A stretch of DNA of 64,000 nucleotides from Sipunculus nudus (lineage: Eukaryota; Annelida; Sipuncula; Golfingiida; Sipunculidae): the NCBI GenBank assembly GCA_026874595.1, contig CM049307.1:58536870-58600869 (forward strand). The letters run 5' to 3'. Both the position numbers and the translations under genes were made by a program. Position 1 is the first letter of the stretch; each line of letters starts with the position of its first letter. Shown here piece after piece: positions 34,280 through 46,690 of this stretch. The notes under the pieces are model-generated. The model worked only from the letters and a program-made list of their open reading frames with translations, was not told where the DNA came from and did not search any database.

Positions 34280-35600
34280 AAGTGCATGCTACCAAACTGC
34301 CGGCACCAGCTTTGCAGGGTACCTTGCATTCATGATGATTAAATAAATTCTCTCCTTGCTTCTCTCCATAAATGAATTTCTCCCCGTGAATTCTTCCCAT
34401 CTTCAATATTAAAAACCCCATCACTAGCAAACGATCTTCAGCAGAATAGTTAGCACAATAATTGCCAATATTTAGTCCGAATTCCCTGTTCAGTTATACT
34501 TGTTTCAAGTCTTAGATTGCAATTCCGTCGAGCGTCGGAGAAATAGCCCAGGATTTATAATGCAGGTCATAGAATATTTAACGTATTCTTCCTAGGTCCA
34601 ATCCCCGTACCCTCCATCCAGTGTCGTAGAAATCGGGACGGAAGTGTTATTATGCAAAACTCTACTTACAGACAAACAAACCAACAAACCGGCACGTGTG
34701 ATGAGTCATTTCCTACAAACAAAGGAATACTGGGTCGTCAGTTTCTAGATATTAGCATAGGGGAAAATCTCATGACTTTTTCACCCCTGCTGACCGCAAT
34801 ACTGAATGTATTTGCATATTTTATATATGATCTGGCTTGGTTAATGCAATAATTTGCTAGGTACTTTGTTATTGTAGGTTGAACAGTTATGGAGTTATGG
34901 ACATTTTGATTTCCCCTAACCTTAAATGGATAACAACATTTTCAGTTGTATTGATGAAAAAAAAACAGCCCAGATCCACAACTGAGTCCCAGTTTATTCA
35001 ATGGTAACATCCTTAAAATCAAAGTGTAGGCATGTGGCAATAAGAAAAATTAGGTTTGGCTGAGTTATTGGGGGTTGACAAGGTAGGTCCCTCCAGCCCA
35101 TGGACCGTCATTTGTTTGCGCTGTTATTTTTCGAATATATTAAGTTTTTACAGTGGTGATGGCAGAGCCTAAAGCCTTATGGTTACCGTTACACTCAACC
35201 TCTGGATACTTCGTGAAGCATACGAAATCTTCTTTGGAAAAGTAATGCTGTTTCTATGCCTGACAGCAAGTGTCTTAATGGCGCAGACCTAAAAATCCAT
35301 GACTTGGAATCGAGATTGAGAAAAAAAGATGTAGAGAAATAAAAAAAAAACTGTTGGTTCGTGCAAAACTTTGTACGCTTAATATACAGCAAACGCCATA
35401 CCTTCCATCCACAACCTTCTGTGTTTAGCCTCAATAACAATTTTTGCACTGTCAGCGGAAGCCAATATCGGTCGCATGCCCATCGTTCATCAAATACTTA
35501 TAGCTACTATAGGTGTAAGGACCCATGGTTGTTCGCAAGTTAGTATAAAACCTGTTTGGCCTACTCTTTGGCGTAAATTTGGCTTATCTTCCAACAATAT
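34280..35600. other. No gene seen
   Basis: Unique sequence. Frames of up to 84 codons without recognised features. Confidence 0.5.
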
Positions 35601-35765
35601 ACTTTTAAATTCCGGTACCTCGTCCTTGATTATACTTTTAACTTCCGGTAGCTCGTCCTTGATTATACTTTTAACTTCCGGTACCTCGTCCTTGATTATA
35701 CTTTTAACTTCCGGTACCTCGTCCTTGATTATACTTTTTACTTCCGGTACCTCGTCCTTGATTAA
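35601..35765 (+). repeat. 33-bp minisatellite, five units
   Basis: Five near-identical units starting at 35601, 35634, 35667, 35700 and 35733, each ACTTTTAACTTCCGG, then a TACCTCGTCC block and TTGATTAT. Only about one to three substitutions separate units, so the array is young or homogenised. The unit is 11 codons long and stays open in one frame (TSGTSSLIILL repeated) within a 111-codon frame at 35476-35811. I do not call a gene. Confidence 0.95.
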
Positions 35766-35978
35766 TTTTTCTCATTTTTCGGCAGTTAATTATTCCGCGA
35801 CGAATTTGTAAGGGACAAATATAGTTTTTTGATACTTCATCATCAATTGAATTTCAGTTGAAAAATATTTGCAATATTGTTTGTATTCTCTCATGCTGTT
35901 GGTGCATATTTGATTATCACAAATGTGTTAAAGAAAACAAAATACCCGGGCCCACGGGATTCACCTGTTTTATGGGTT

Positions 35979-36062
35979 GTTATGGTTCTGTGTGTGAGTA
36001 AACATAGTCAAAATATGTCGGTTTACTGTAACAACACTGCGTCGCCAGAAGTCAGATATTAC
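35979..36062 (+). repeat. Interspersed repeat family G, copy 1
   Basis: GTTATGGTTCTGTGTG, GTAAACATAGTC, ATGTCGGTTTACTGTAAC and a GTCGCCAGAAGTC block match 46369-46445. The segment folds as an imperfect hairpin (GTAAACATA against TATGTCGGTTTAC). Confidence 0.6.
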
Positions 36063-36479
36063 GCATGCGCGCGAACAACAAGAAATATGAATGACTAATA
36101 AAAGAAGCTTGATAAAACTTGACTTAGGAATTTACATTTATGTTATCATGAAAATAAATACGTATAAATAGGTGATATTAACTTAAATTCAAAAAAACAT
36201 TGGTGGCTAAATATGATAAAAATGTAGAAATTACAAAATTATATAAGTTGACAAAAGTCGACGAAATTATACTAAAATGAAGCCTTTTATCGCATGATAA
36301 AGTAATGTATAAGATAAAAAAAAATTACCTTGAGCATGTTCCCCTGTTAAATATTTGCCTGTAAAATATTTGCTCTAAGTTTTTTAACGGAAAAACTTAA
36401 CTTTGTTAAGTTGAAACTTACTTTTATTTCGAGAAGACGGTATAAAACTTAAGTGTTTTTCCATTGTTTATTTTTTTCT

Positions 36480-36575
36480 AGAAGATCATGTGGAAACTGA
36501 AGTTTGTTTTTCATGATTTAACATTGCTAGAAGCCAGTGCGGAAACTGAATTTTGTTTCATCAGTTTTCCTCGAA
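36480..36575 (+). repeat. Tandem duplication of about 48 bp
   Basis: CTAGAAGATCATGTGGAAACTG and GCTAGAAGCCAGTGCGGAAACTG begin two successive units that both continue GTTTGTTTTTCAT or similar. Confidence 0.65.
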
Positions 36576-36639
36576 CATAGTGCGAACAATGACGTTTATC
36601 ATCCCCCGCCTCAGCGGAGCTGGGGCGACGCGTTATCTC

Positions 36640-36960
36640 GAAAAGTTTTACTCAGATCTACTTCTACTTGTAGTTGCAGGAGCATCTTATGGGTCTCAAG
36701 AGTTGATAAGGTTTTGGTCACACTTGAACGTTTTTTCTTTTTTTTTATGAATTTGTTTATACAAAATTTTTACAGTCCATATACGATACGATTTCTCATA
36801 ATGCTTTACTGGGATCTAATTATAGTAGCAGGTGCATCTTATGAGTTTTCAGGTTTGACTTTGATATTTCATATCTCATACAGTATCTCAAAAGGTGTTT
36901 TTGGGATCCACATCTAATCAATTCCTCATGTGTATTTTATGGGTCTCCTCGCCTGATTCG
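36640..36960 (+). repeat. Degenerate tandem repeat of about 158 bp
   Basis: GATCTACTTC...GCATCTTATGGGTCTCA (from 36655) recurs as GATCTAATTATAG...GCATCTTATGAGTTTTCA (from 36813). A third partial, GATCCACATCTAAT...TTTTATGGGTCTC, lies at 36904-36955. Confidence 0.6.
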
Positions 36961-37754
36961 ATTTATATGCATTCTTGGTTAACTTCGTCCAACTTCTTAT
37001 GCTATTAAATCAGCCAAATTACACATTCCTCACATTCCGGTTTGGCTGGGGATTATTTTCTAATGTTTTTACTGGTTTTGATTTCATGAATTATTCTTTC
37101 TTTTTTAAAAACAGGTTTTTTTCATAGTCCAGTCTGTGTAAGTCTGAAGAGTTGAGTTTGTATTCCTGTATCTGTCGAGAAGTAACTGTGATACTATGAG
37201 GTATATAAAAGACGAGTCTGTATTCATTAACCTTTACCGTTTCGTTAGGAGCCCATTTTTTACTCGTTATCGTGCAATAATGTGTCCAATATTAACGTCG
37301 CTTTTATTAGGCTTTCTCATGCACCAGACAGTAATAGTTAACCCACAAAATTATATGCACCTAACGAATTGGAATTTTTCTGAAGGGAGCCATTAAATAG
37401 CCACGATATGTATACCACTGTTGTCCTTTTGTTATTAGAAGACTCGCGTTGGCAAAAATGTGATTTAATGGAGATTATTCGTTGTGTCAGGCATACTTTG
37501 ACACGGTAACGAAAATCTCCTTAAAACTATCTTTGAGACACTCTAGTGACGTCATCATAACTAAAGTGCAACATTGTAGCCCTTCTTCCGTTATCTCTGC
37601 TTCAGACGTGAAATATCATGGAAGTGAATATCACTACTAATATATTAACTAAGTTTTATATTCAGTCATATTTTGCCCAAAGGACCCAAGCGACTCTTTT
37701 TGACCACTACAAAAATGAAATGTTCATTTGTATATAGAATAGTAGGACGAAGTT
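36961..37754. other. No gene seen
   Basis: Unique AT-rich sequence. Confidence 0.55.
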
Positions 37755-37872
37755 TGGTAGTCGAGTCCATGCAAGTCATGTCCTGGTTAGAGTCCTTGAA
37801 GATCGAGTATTAGTCCACCTTCTTCGAGTACGAGCTCTTTGGAAATCCAGAAAAGTCCAAGTCTGGGTCCCA
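37755..37872 (+). repeat. Interspersed repeat family F, copy 1
   Basis: GAGTCC-rich stretch: AGAGTCCTTGAAGATCGAG, then GTCCACCTTCTTCGAGTACG and TTTGGAAATCC. Inverted match at 62695-62800. Confidence 0.7.
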
Positions 37873-38961
37873 ATCATAATAACGTCTTTGAGGTATTCAT
37901 GCGCTTTTTGTGTGTTTGCACTTGTTGTTTGAAACTTGTTGTTTACTTTGGTTGACTTTTTTATTATCAAGATTTGGTAACTATGGGCATAAAACAAAGT
38001 AAATGACACGTGAAAGAGACCTGTACATGAAAACTGGTGCAAAATGGACGATTTCAGTTGAAAAAAAAAACTTGTTATTCATATGTTCTTCCTGGAATCA
38101 TTAAATGTAAAGACCAGTGAACATAACTCACTAACATTGGTACCTGAAGTCATATTAGTTTTGAGGACGGTATTTTGAAAATCCTAGAAGTCAGGGCAGG
38201 TATGGTCGCCCTTTTATAAACATTGTTCGTCGTCTAAATGGGCCAAACAAATTGGGTACGCGAAGCGAGTTCTGTCTCATTGGGCTGCGCCCAGGCGGAA
38301 GTGTGCTATTTAGCAACCTAACTCTTGAAATTTGCACCTGTCTGGCATAAGTTTCGTATACACACTTCGTGCCGGAAGCGAGGAAATCGGATTCATTTAA
38401 AAATCGTTGAGGACAAACCATGACGTAAAGACAACAATAAAAGTTAAGGTCAACACCTGTGTGCGAGGTGTTAGAGCAAAAGAGCACCGTCACTTGGCTA
38501 TATTAAACAGAAAATTTATAGTGATGGATTTAATATGACATGAACATATACATGTAAGGTCTTAAGTTGAATTGATCCCTGGAATCATTTTTTTCTCAAA
38601 TCACCGGAGCTGACTTTGGTAGGCGAAGGTGCAATATTGAATATATTAAAGAAAAACGGGGCATTTGCAATGTTATGTTTCATCGTTCATGGAAAGGTAC
38701 CCCATTAACATAAGAACGGTAAATATATATTTTTTTATTAATTAGAATTGGGGGATAGTCTGCATTATTACCATCTCTCTAATAATTTTAATAGCACTTT
38801 TGCGTTGCATTTTAACAAAGTACATATAATGTGCTTCTCCTATTTTAGTCGTATGTCATTTGCTTCTAGTCTAATTTAATTATAATTTTTAAGTATAATT
38901 TTGTGTAGCCACAATTAATAAGAAATATCACCATGTGAAATATATGAGCAGGTGCCCTCCA

Positions 38962-38963
<2 letters not shown>
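37873..38963. other. No gene seen
   Basis: A minus frame of 100 codons at 38191-38493 sits in a slightly GC-richer patch; not recognised. Confidence 0.5.
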
Positions 38964-39006
<43 letters not shown>

Positions 39007-39035
39007 TTGATCATAAATTTGCAGAAATCGTTAAT

Positions 39036-39084
<49 letters not shown>
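38964..39084. repeat. (CT)n and (AT)n microsatellites
   Basis: A CT tract of about 40 bp (38964-39003) and a TA tract of about 44 bp (39041-39084). Confidence 0.97.
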
Positions 39085-39085
<1 letters not shown>

Positions 39086-39439
39086 TATCTTCAGAACAGA
39101 CGTCTTTGGCTCAATTGGTTTTGTAAAATATGATGACGAAAACGGTTGGGCATGCGAAAAAGAATTAAATATATATATGTATTTATAAGATGAGACATTA
39201 TGCAGGATTCTCCGATTATTTCCGACATCAATAAGTGTCTCCATATTCACTTTTTTATTTCAAGTTTCAAACTTTCCCACGGTTTCCGGTTTTCTCTTCC
39301 GGACTCACAAAACGGCAAATTGCTTTGGCGTGTTTGCCGTCAGCAGCTCTCGACACAGTTATTCGGGTTGTCAGAAGCATGGTACCTATGATTGATCACG
39401 TTGTGGCAGAGAAGCCCAAAACGAGGCCAAGTCACCTTG

Positions 39440-40172
39440 ATAAATTGGTCTGACTTGCGGCATCAAAGGAAATTCCATCCGCATTATATCCAAGTAAAGT
39501 CGAACTGTTCCAGTCTCGGACTGCCATTTTTATGATACGCTACGTGACTTAATGTAGTCGTAAGATCTATTCATTGTAGTCTCGGGCCAAATGATTCCGA
39601 GCTAAGCGTGACTACTACGTTTGTTGTTTCGCTTTTTCTGTGCTTTTCATCCCTTTTTTTTGTTAGATATGAATTAACCGGCAATAAAAAAGTGTTTTAA
39701 AGCCTGTCTGACAAACAGATATACCGAAGTTTTATTGGTTTATTCACTATCCACGATGTACCTTGCCTGGCGCTTAATCCGATTACATACTTGATGGGAT
39801 TTTGTAATATCTTTTCGTGCTTTTTGTGCGTGTTACGAACAACTTATTCATTTTCTTAAAGTAATCTTGTTGATGTATTTGATATTTAGAGTATTATCAT
39901 CTCGCTGCCTATCAATGTGTAACCAGATTTAATCAGCCAGAGCCATGCAACAGCTTGCATCAGTGAATACCTGTACCTTGGCTTTAAATTGTGAAATAGG
40001 GCCGTAAACGGTTCATTAAAGTAACATGATATCGCAATAATATGGCCTTTAATGTATATTTATTAGTTTATTACTGTGCGAAATTATGACTTGGCTGATC
40101 ACTCTTATTTGTTTTCCGTTTCTTCACTTGTTTCAACCAAAGGACTGTGGCCTGCGGGTAGGCCGTGCAAAA
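39440..40172 (+). repeat. Duplicated segment H, copy 1
   Basis: About 730 bp, collinear with 41225-41946 at an offset near 1,780 bp. Shared blocks: TTCCAGTCTCGGACTGCCAT, AGCGTGACTACTAC, AGCCTGTCTGACAAACAG, TGTGCTTTTTGTGCGTGTTA, GTGTAACCAGATTTAATCA, GTGAATACCTGTACCTTGGC, and a terminal GGCCTGCGGGTAGGCC hairpin. No frames are conserved between copies. Confidence 0.88.
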
Positions 40173-40282
40173 TTGTATAAATAAATCAATTATTACATGT
40201 ATATGGACTTTGTGGCCAACTATGTGGAGCCAGCTGGAAAACGTTTTTCATTTTAAAGCCTTTTAAAAACTCGTATAACTTG

Positions 40283-40480
40283 CCACTTGTTCCCCTTGTT
40301 GAATCTTCGGATTATTTTGGTGGGGTCTCCACATGTTATAAACACATGGATGTAAACATAACTAACAGCGTTTGTGCGATTGGATCGGCGCGTTTACTGG
40401 TCATTTTTATAAAAGGTCCAAGGGATTATCTTAAATTAATTATCTTTAAGCGAAATATCTGAATTGGTCCCTTTAAGGGA
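40283..40480 (+). repeat. Interspersed repeat family B, copy 4
   Basis: CCTTGTTGAATCTTCGGATT, TTTTGGTGGGGTCTCC, ACATAACTAACAGC, AAAGGTCCAAGGGATTATC and GGTCCCTTTAAGGG. It lies between the two copies of segment H. Confidence 0.82.
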
Positions 40481-40711
40481 ATTTCATGTAGTGAGACAAA
40501 ATATGTAAATTTTTCCAGTTTTTGAGAGGTATGGTAAAAAGGAATGACGATCCCTTTAAATAATCCGTTGTATATTTTGGGCTAAAGCAAGCTCCAGCTC
40601 TACCAATATTTTTGCTGGCCGACATTTCTAAAGCGGCCGGATAAATCAACAATTCTCGACGGCCGGCGTGAGCCCACACATCTGCTGATTTTTTCGTGCA
40701 CAGCACCAGAT

Positions 40712-40727
40712 CCCCCCCCCCCCCCCC
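40712..40727. repeat. C16 homopolymer
   Basis: Pure C run in a GC-richer stretch (40560-40980) without a recognised element. Confidence 0.95.
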
Positions 40728-41224
40728 ACCTTTTTGGTCAATTTTTATTTCTTTCTTTGGATTGCAATTTTCTCCATAAATGATGAAATCGGCCTAATTT
40801 TTTGTTTCCGCCGTGACATTGTAAAGAATTTTTGCAGCCATTTTCGTGATTTTTTTTTTTAATCTGGCCTGCAGCACTCTCACAGCTTACAATTTTTTTC
40901 CAGCAGGCCAAAAATTGGGCCGCATGGGAGGCTGGTTTCAAGGATCTTGGTGCTAACAATCCCCCCGCCTAGAGCGGACCTTGTGCGTCCGGTTGTTGCT
41001 TACCTGTATATAACATAAAAGATGTTCCATTTCCAAACAAACATGCATTCGTGTAAGCAAAGTGAATGACAGTCTGGTGCTGTTTATTCATGCTTTTCCT
41101 TTTTTTTAATAAACGTTTGTGTGGACCCATCGTACCCACATCCTGCAAACACAACAAACAAAAACTATAGCTTCAAAGCATATCACCAATATTATCAGTT
41201 TCTAAACCGTAAAAGCCACGACCA

Positions 41225-41946
41225 CCTTCGTTCTATAAAGTCTTGCGACATCAACAGTAATACCCTCCACAGCAAATCGTCGTAAAGCATACTATTCCAG
41301 TCTTAGACTGCCATCTTATGATCCGTTCCTTGACTATTCTGTGTTTAAGACCTAATCCCTGCTGCCCCCCGTTATAGGATCCCAAGCTTAGCGTGACTTT
41401 TACAGGTATTTCTTACGTGTTGTGTCTCCATTTTTTATTGAATATGAATTTGCCAGTAATAAAAAAATACAGTGTAAAAGCCTGCTTGACAAACAGTTGT
41501 GCCCTCTTATTATTTTATTCGCGAGGAATGATTTACATTGAAGAGAGATCGGTTTTAATGCGTTCCCAATATCTTTTTGTGCTTTCAGTGCGTGTTATGA
41601 ACGATTTTTCATTGTCTGAAATTAACTCTCTTGAAGCATTTGATATGTAGGTCAATATTATCTCCCCGCCTATTAATTTGTAACCAGATTGAATCACCCA
41701 ACACCATGGAACAGATACCATCTATGAATACCTGTACCTTGGCTTTAATGAGCAAGATAGGTTCGAAGCCGGTCCAAGGAATAAACGAAATATAACAATG
41801 ATACGGACCTTAATGTCAGCTTAGTACCTTAATGTACGCAGTTTACGGCTTGGCCTGTTTCATACACTTGATTTCCGTTACTGCACTTCTTTTTACAATA
41901 GGTTTGTGGCCTGATTGTCAGGCCATGCGAGAAAATAAGAATTTAT
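41225..41946 (+). repeat. Duplicated segment H, copy 2
   Basis: Counterpart of 39440-40172. It ends with the hairpin GGCCTGATTGTCAGGCC (41909-41925), whose stem is longer than in copy 1 but uses the same outer pairs. Confidence 0.88.
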
Positions 41947-42393
41947 TCTTCGGACTCAAAATTATGGAGTGAGATTCTCGCCCGAGTTTCTAAAAAGGAG
42001 AATCTAGGGCGAGATAAAATATGTGCGTTTTACCAACTTGCAGGAGGACTTATGCCCAGTCTTTGGTATTTCTATCCCCATATATAACTATTAGTGGTAT
42101 AATAAATAATCGGTTATATCGCTGATTGCTCGTTTCCTTTCATAATTGATTAAAACTGATGAACCTCCAAATAATTTTCAAATAAAATATTCTAATTTAA
42201 CTTCAGTGACATAAGGACGTGGCACCAAATAGCATTAAAACTTAACCCCTGCACAGCGAATATATGTCAACAACCACGCCATAACCTTGACCTTTGAGCG
42301 TGATGTACACTTTTGACTGAATTTACTCGGTCAATATTTTAGGTATAATCCTATGCAGCGGATCTTTATCTTTCAGTTCCTACCACTTATTTT

Positions 42394-42760
42394 GTCCCCC
42401 TCTCATGGGGGAGACATTAAGTGTTTGTTTTTCGTCGTAGTCGGCGTCGTCTGTGTCATATTTGTGAACCCAACACCTTTTGAAGTATTGCATAGTGTTG
42501 CCTAAAATTCAATACACAAGTTGTTTTTATCAGTTTCTTGTATTATTTTGGACACTGGTGACCTTGACCACGACCTGAAAGGTCAAATCATTTCTCATTG
42601 TTTCTATGATCTCTTGTGAATGTGCATGGTCACTCGTGAAGCACTGCATATTCGTTCCTTAGGTTTGATACAAAAGTTGTATTAAACATATACTCGAAAA
42701 CGTGTAACCTTGACCTTTGTCGTCAAGGAAGAATGTTCAGAAATCTAGATTTTTTTGTGC
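42394..42760 (+). repeat. Tandem-unit element, 156-bp period, with terminal GC hairpin
   Basis: Starts with GTCCCCCTCTCATGGGGGAG (stem CCCCC/GGGGG). Two direct units follow, with GAAGTATTGCATA at 42482 and GAAGCACTGCATA at 42638, each including AAGTTGT and ACCTTGACC. The layout resembles the 180- and 142-bp elements near 8-9.6 kb, though the closing inverted end is not visible. Confidence 0.6.
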
Positions 42761-43146
42761 ATCCCAAACTTTTAAAACCGGCCTTATTTTAGTATCTCTT
42801 TCTTATACATGAGCCCACAATGACCATTCAAATTAACGGCTAACTTTGACCGCCATCTTGGATTTTACGTAGTGCGGGCATCTTTATTTTAATTTTGTTA
42901 ACTTGAAAATGTCTTAATTGACACTGTCGGGGCCCAAAACAGTTGGGTTCGTATAACATTCCTCGGGGTATAGGAAGCTCTTCCGCTCCTGTTTAAATTT
43001 TTAGCTGCCACTCATGCTCGAGATAGATATACGTGTAGCATGGTTATCTGGGACAGCGCTACAGCCTACTCCATTGAGAGTTTATGCTACGGATCTAGGT
43101 AATCCCGACCGATATTAAGAATGAATTAACCAACTGAATTATATAA

Positions 43147-43150
<4 letters not shown>

Positions 43151-43187
<37 letters not shown>
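43151..43187. repeat. (AT)n microsatellite
   Basis: Pure AT tract. Confidence 0.96.
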
Positions 43188-43192
<5 letters not shown>

Positions 43193-43956
43193 TTTTTTGG
43201 TATTATTTCTTAGCTGTCCCTGAGGAAAAAGTTTCAGAAGTGACGTGAAAAGAACAACATTTTTTTTATCAAAATACGTTTTCTCGACAGTTGACACAAT
43301 ATTCTGGGGACAAAAGGCACGGAAGATTTCAGAGAGTATAATCTGCTGGGAGAAAGTGTTCTTCGTCAATATCACCAAGCCATGTAAGCACCCATCGCTT
43401 GTAAAACTCGCCACAGATGAAAACGATTGTTTATCTAAGACGCCGACGTCTGGGGTCACCCACTCGTCCTCCGTGTCCTTAGCAACAGATGAATTCTTAT
43501 GAATTACCAATCGGGGACCGGGGAACCTTTCAGATCTTGAAGACATCAAATGACTAAATTTGAATCTTGTAGCGTGTTGATGCTTTTAGTTGCTGAGCTA
43601 TCGCGAGACTAGACGAGTGTCACTCGGGCCGTAATCCGGGTGTGGACGCCTATAAAGATGGATCCTTTTGCGATGGCATACTTCAAAAGAATGGCCGATT
43701 TTAAAGAACCATTAACCGAGAAGCCCTTAGGGTCACAAACACAAAGAAGAAGGGGATGACATTAATCAAGGACTAATAAGATGCTATCATGTGTGAGCCA
43801 GTAACAACTTATCTTTGACCAATTGATGTAGGCGGCATTGCCCGAGGTCTTTGCTTTCTCCTTTCCCGCTACACAGAGAAAAAAAAAACAGTTATTCCCA
43901 TATGAATGTACATGAATACACAGAAAATAAGTTCCCTCTCAAAGGGACCTAAAGTA

Positions 43957-44215
43957 AAAAAATAAGTGCAGGTGGAAAGAATTGGCTATTTTATTATAAC
44001 AAACACCTCAACGGTTTTCTTGACGGGAAATTAGTTGACCTTCCGATTTACACTTATATGCTTATATGTTTTGTTTTGTCAGTTGTGTCTGTATTTTTTT
44101 AAAAATCGCTTAAAATGGTTTTCACAATCATTTCATGTAGAAAACTTTTAAAAAAAGTAAAAAAAAAAACCAAGTGTAAGTGGGAGGAGTTGCCTTTTTA
44201 TTAAAAAAAAACGGT
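43957..44215 (+). repeat. Degenerate tandem duplication of about 197 bp
   Basis: AAAGTAAAAAAATAAGTGCA...GGCTATTTTATT...CGGTTTTCTTGACGGG recurs as AAAGTAAAAAAAAAAACC...TGCCTTTTTATT...CGGTTGCCTTTATCGAGAGG. The AAGTGCAGGTGG start may be a very decayed family A left end. Confidence 0.5.
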
Positions 44216-46340
44216 TGCCTTTATCGAGAGGAGAACATATGCTCAGAGGATGGGATAACAAAGTTTTAAGCACTTTGGCCGGTTCAGGTATAGTAAACGA
44301 ATGCTGTGGTCGGATTATTATTCACAAGGGTTTCATTTAGTGATATTCGGGATTGGATATTTTCGAGAAGATGAAATCATCCAAACTATTTTTTTAATTG
44401 TTGACTCATTGACATCTGCATGATATTCATAAGTTACGGTTGTAACGTCACAAGGCAAAAAATATTGATATTATTAATATTAACAGATTTTTGTTCTAAT
44501 AACCGTGTGACAAAGAATGATTTTATAAATAATATGATGTATTTTACATTATCGGCCTATCTATAATGAACAGCAATTTTCAGTTCTTCAATGTTCCTCT
44601 GGCCCTCCCCAAAATAGAAGATTTTAGCGAGCAATATTAAGGATTACATACCGTTAATAATTTCATTATGTGCAGTTTCCTGTACGGTGAAAACGTAAAA
44701 ATCATTGGGAATGTTTGAATAGCAAAACGTTAACCCATGAATATACAGCTAGCCGCAGTACACGCTATGATGCAGGATACAGCCTTCTCCGTTTTGTCTC
44801 TGGAAGCTGCATCACTTATTACGTGACTGACTTTAACATGCTCAGTGTTATTTCCCTTGGGACATACAGCAAGTACATATGGCATTTATTATTTAGAAAC
44901 TTCTCTGAACAAAACTTCCCTATGTTGTCCAATTTGAATGACACGGGGCTGACGGAGGTCAATTTACGTTCCATTCACAAACAGTGTTTCAAAGGGAATT
45001 GCGGGGACCGTCAGCCAAGGACACTGGAGATGATCTTTAGATCACAGGTTGTCGCTAATATGATTTTGTTATTCAAAGACAGCTACACCACTCTGGCAAA
45101 TGGGCTTGTTTCTCATAAACAGCGCGCATCAACTGTGTACCACTGCATCATTTTTCTGTATTTGGATTTAAAGTGGAACTTTACCTATTTATCTCTGTAG
45201 CCTCTAGCTTTTTCCTTGGACATTTCTTTCAAGTAAATAAAATAAAATTTGGAAAACATTTTCTTGTTATGCTTTGTCCACTTTTTCTGATAGTATACTG
45301 TTATTCTGTGATTAGTTAATCCCAAATCTATTATAAAATGAAAAAAATCGCCCAGCCGAAATGAGAATTCATTAAAAACGTGTTTTAGAAACACAAAATC
45401 TAATTTTTTACTATTTTACCTTTATGAAAAAAAAACGAAATCTGTAGTGAAAACGGACAGGCATTTAAAACAAACCATTTAAAGGAATTTGTTTCATATA
45501 GCTTTTTCAAGTCTGGGTGTGATGCTGTGTCATTAACCTAGAGTTTCATAGCCTGCTGTTAATTAATATCCATATCTTATCATGGAAAAAAGACACTATT
45601 GTTATTAAAAATGTGTAAAAATTAGATAAATATTATGTTTTTTTATAGCTCATCCATTTCTTTTTTTTTTCTTATCACTCGATTGACAGTATAAGGCTCA
45701 GGCAATTTTAGCATTAACGTGTTTCGATTTGCAATGTATCCATACGTGCCTTATATAGCGCTGGAACGACAGTATTAGGGTCAGTTTGTTTCTTAACAAC
45801 TTCATCATAACTATTATTCATGTTTAAAACATTTGAAGACGTTTCTTTACAGGCAGTTTATATATATATTAATTTATGATATTTTCTTAAGAAGCAGTTG
45901 ATATATCATGTAAATACAACTTTTGATTTCATCTAAAAATCCTGTAACAACATCTAACAGCGTTGGAGTAAGCAATGCCGCTCCTGCCGCCTTGCATAAG
46001 GATCGAATGACCTGTACATGTATTTACTGTTGATCCCATTTCTTATATTTCAAAGCATTGATAGTTTGCAGTGCCGGTAAATTGCTGCGTGCAGGGGAAT
46101 TTACAGAATCTCATAAAAAGGTAGGGGGGGGAGGATGCTTAACACGTTGACACAGGATAAATTTAAATTATATGTATAACTCTCGCATGCGAAAGTCAGA
46201 GAGGAAACGGCACATAAACCCAGTGCTGCTTTTCGGTATTAAAGGAACATAATCAGGAGCAGTATCATCGTATTCTTTCACACAATGTCAGTACTGTTTT
46301 GCTTTATACAAAGGTTTCCCAGCAAAACCAAACCAGCACA
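44216..46340. other. No gene called; longest frame of the window
   Basis: Contains a 161-codon plus frame at 44715-45200, the longest in the window. Its product has mixed composition, no signal peptide, no repeats and no domain that I recognise. In sequence this AT-rich the expected longest chance frame over six frames of 64 kb is about 130 codons, so it is only mildly long. Confidence 0.4.
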
Positions 46341-46368
46341 CGAGTACCTCGCATACGTTAAACACCTT

Positions 46369-46445
46369 GTTATGGCTCTGCGTGTTGGTAAACACAGCCC
46401 ACGTGTGTCTGTTAACCATAACATGGCCGCGTGACCGAAGGTGAA
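46369..46445 (+). repeat. Interspersed repeat family G, copy 2
   Basis: GTTATGGCTCTGCGTGTTGG to GTTAACCATAACATGG. The outer arms GTTATGG (46369-46375) and CCATAAC (46416-46422) are perfect inverted repeats, so the unit is a small foldback. Confidence 0.65.
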
Positions 46446-46593
46446 AATGAATTATATTTTCACGACCAAGTCAGTCATGGAATCTCCTGATTGACAGGCG
46501 TAGTGGCTCCGCGATGCACACGGTCCCACCTGTGATCGCTCCCGGTCCACTCTTTTTAACACTCGTTTACAGAAGAAAGCAAATGGTTTCCAT

Positions 46594-46690
46594 GCAATAT
46601 TTTGGCAGGTACAACATAATTTTAAAGGAAAGAAGCTTTTTTTCGTGTTAATTCAACATGCTTTATAGGTGATTTGGCCCCTTTAAACTG
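46594..46690 (+). repeat. Family B, partial copy 5
   Basis: ATATTTTGGCAGGTACAACATA and, at the right end, ATAGGTGATTTGGCCCCTTT match the two ends of copy 2. The middle has diverged or is deleted. Confidence 0.5.

Noticed and set aside
35601-35765. CRISPR-like array
   Set aside because: Units are contiguous without spacers; it is a minisatellite in animal DNA.
41909-41925. Histone-type 3' stem-loop
   Set aside because: The loop is 3 nt and the stem sequence does not fit the histone consensus; there is no histone frame nearby.
43139-43549. 136-codon minus frame
   Set aside because: Its C-terminal part is the translated (AT)n tract and the rest is unrecognised.
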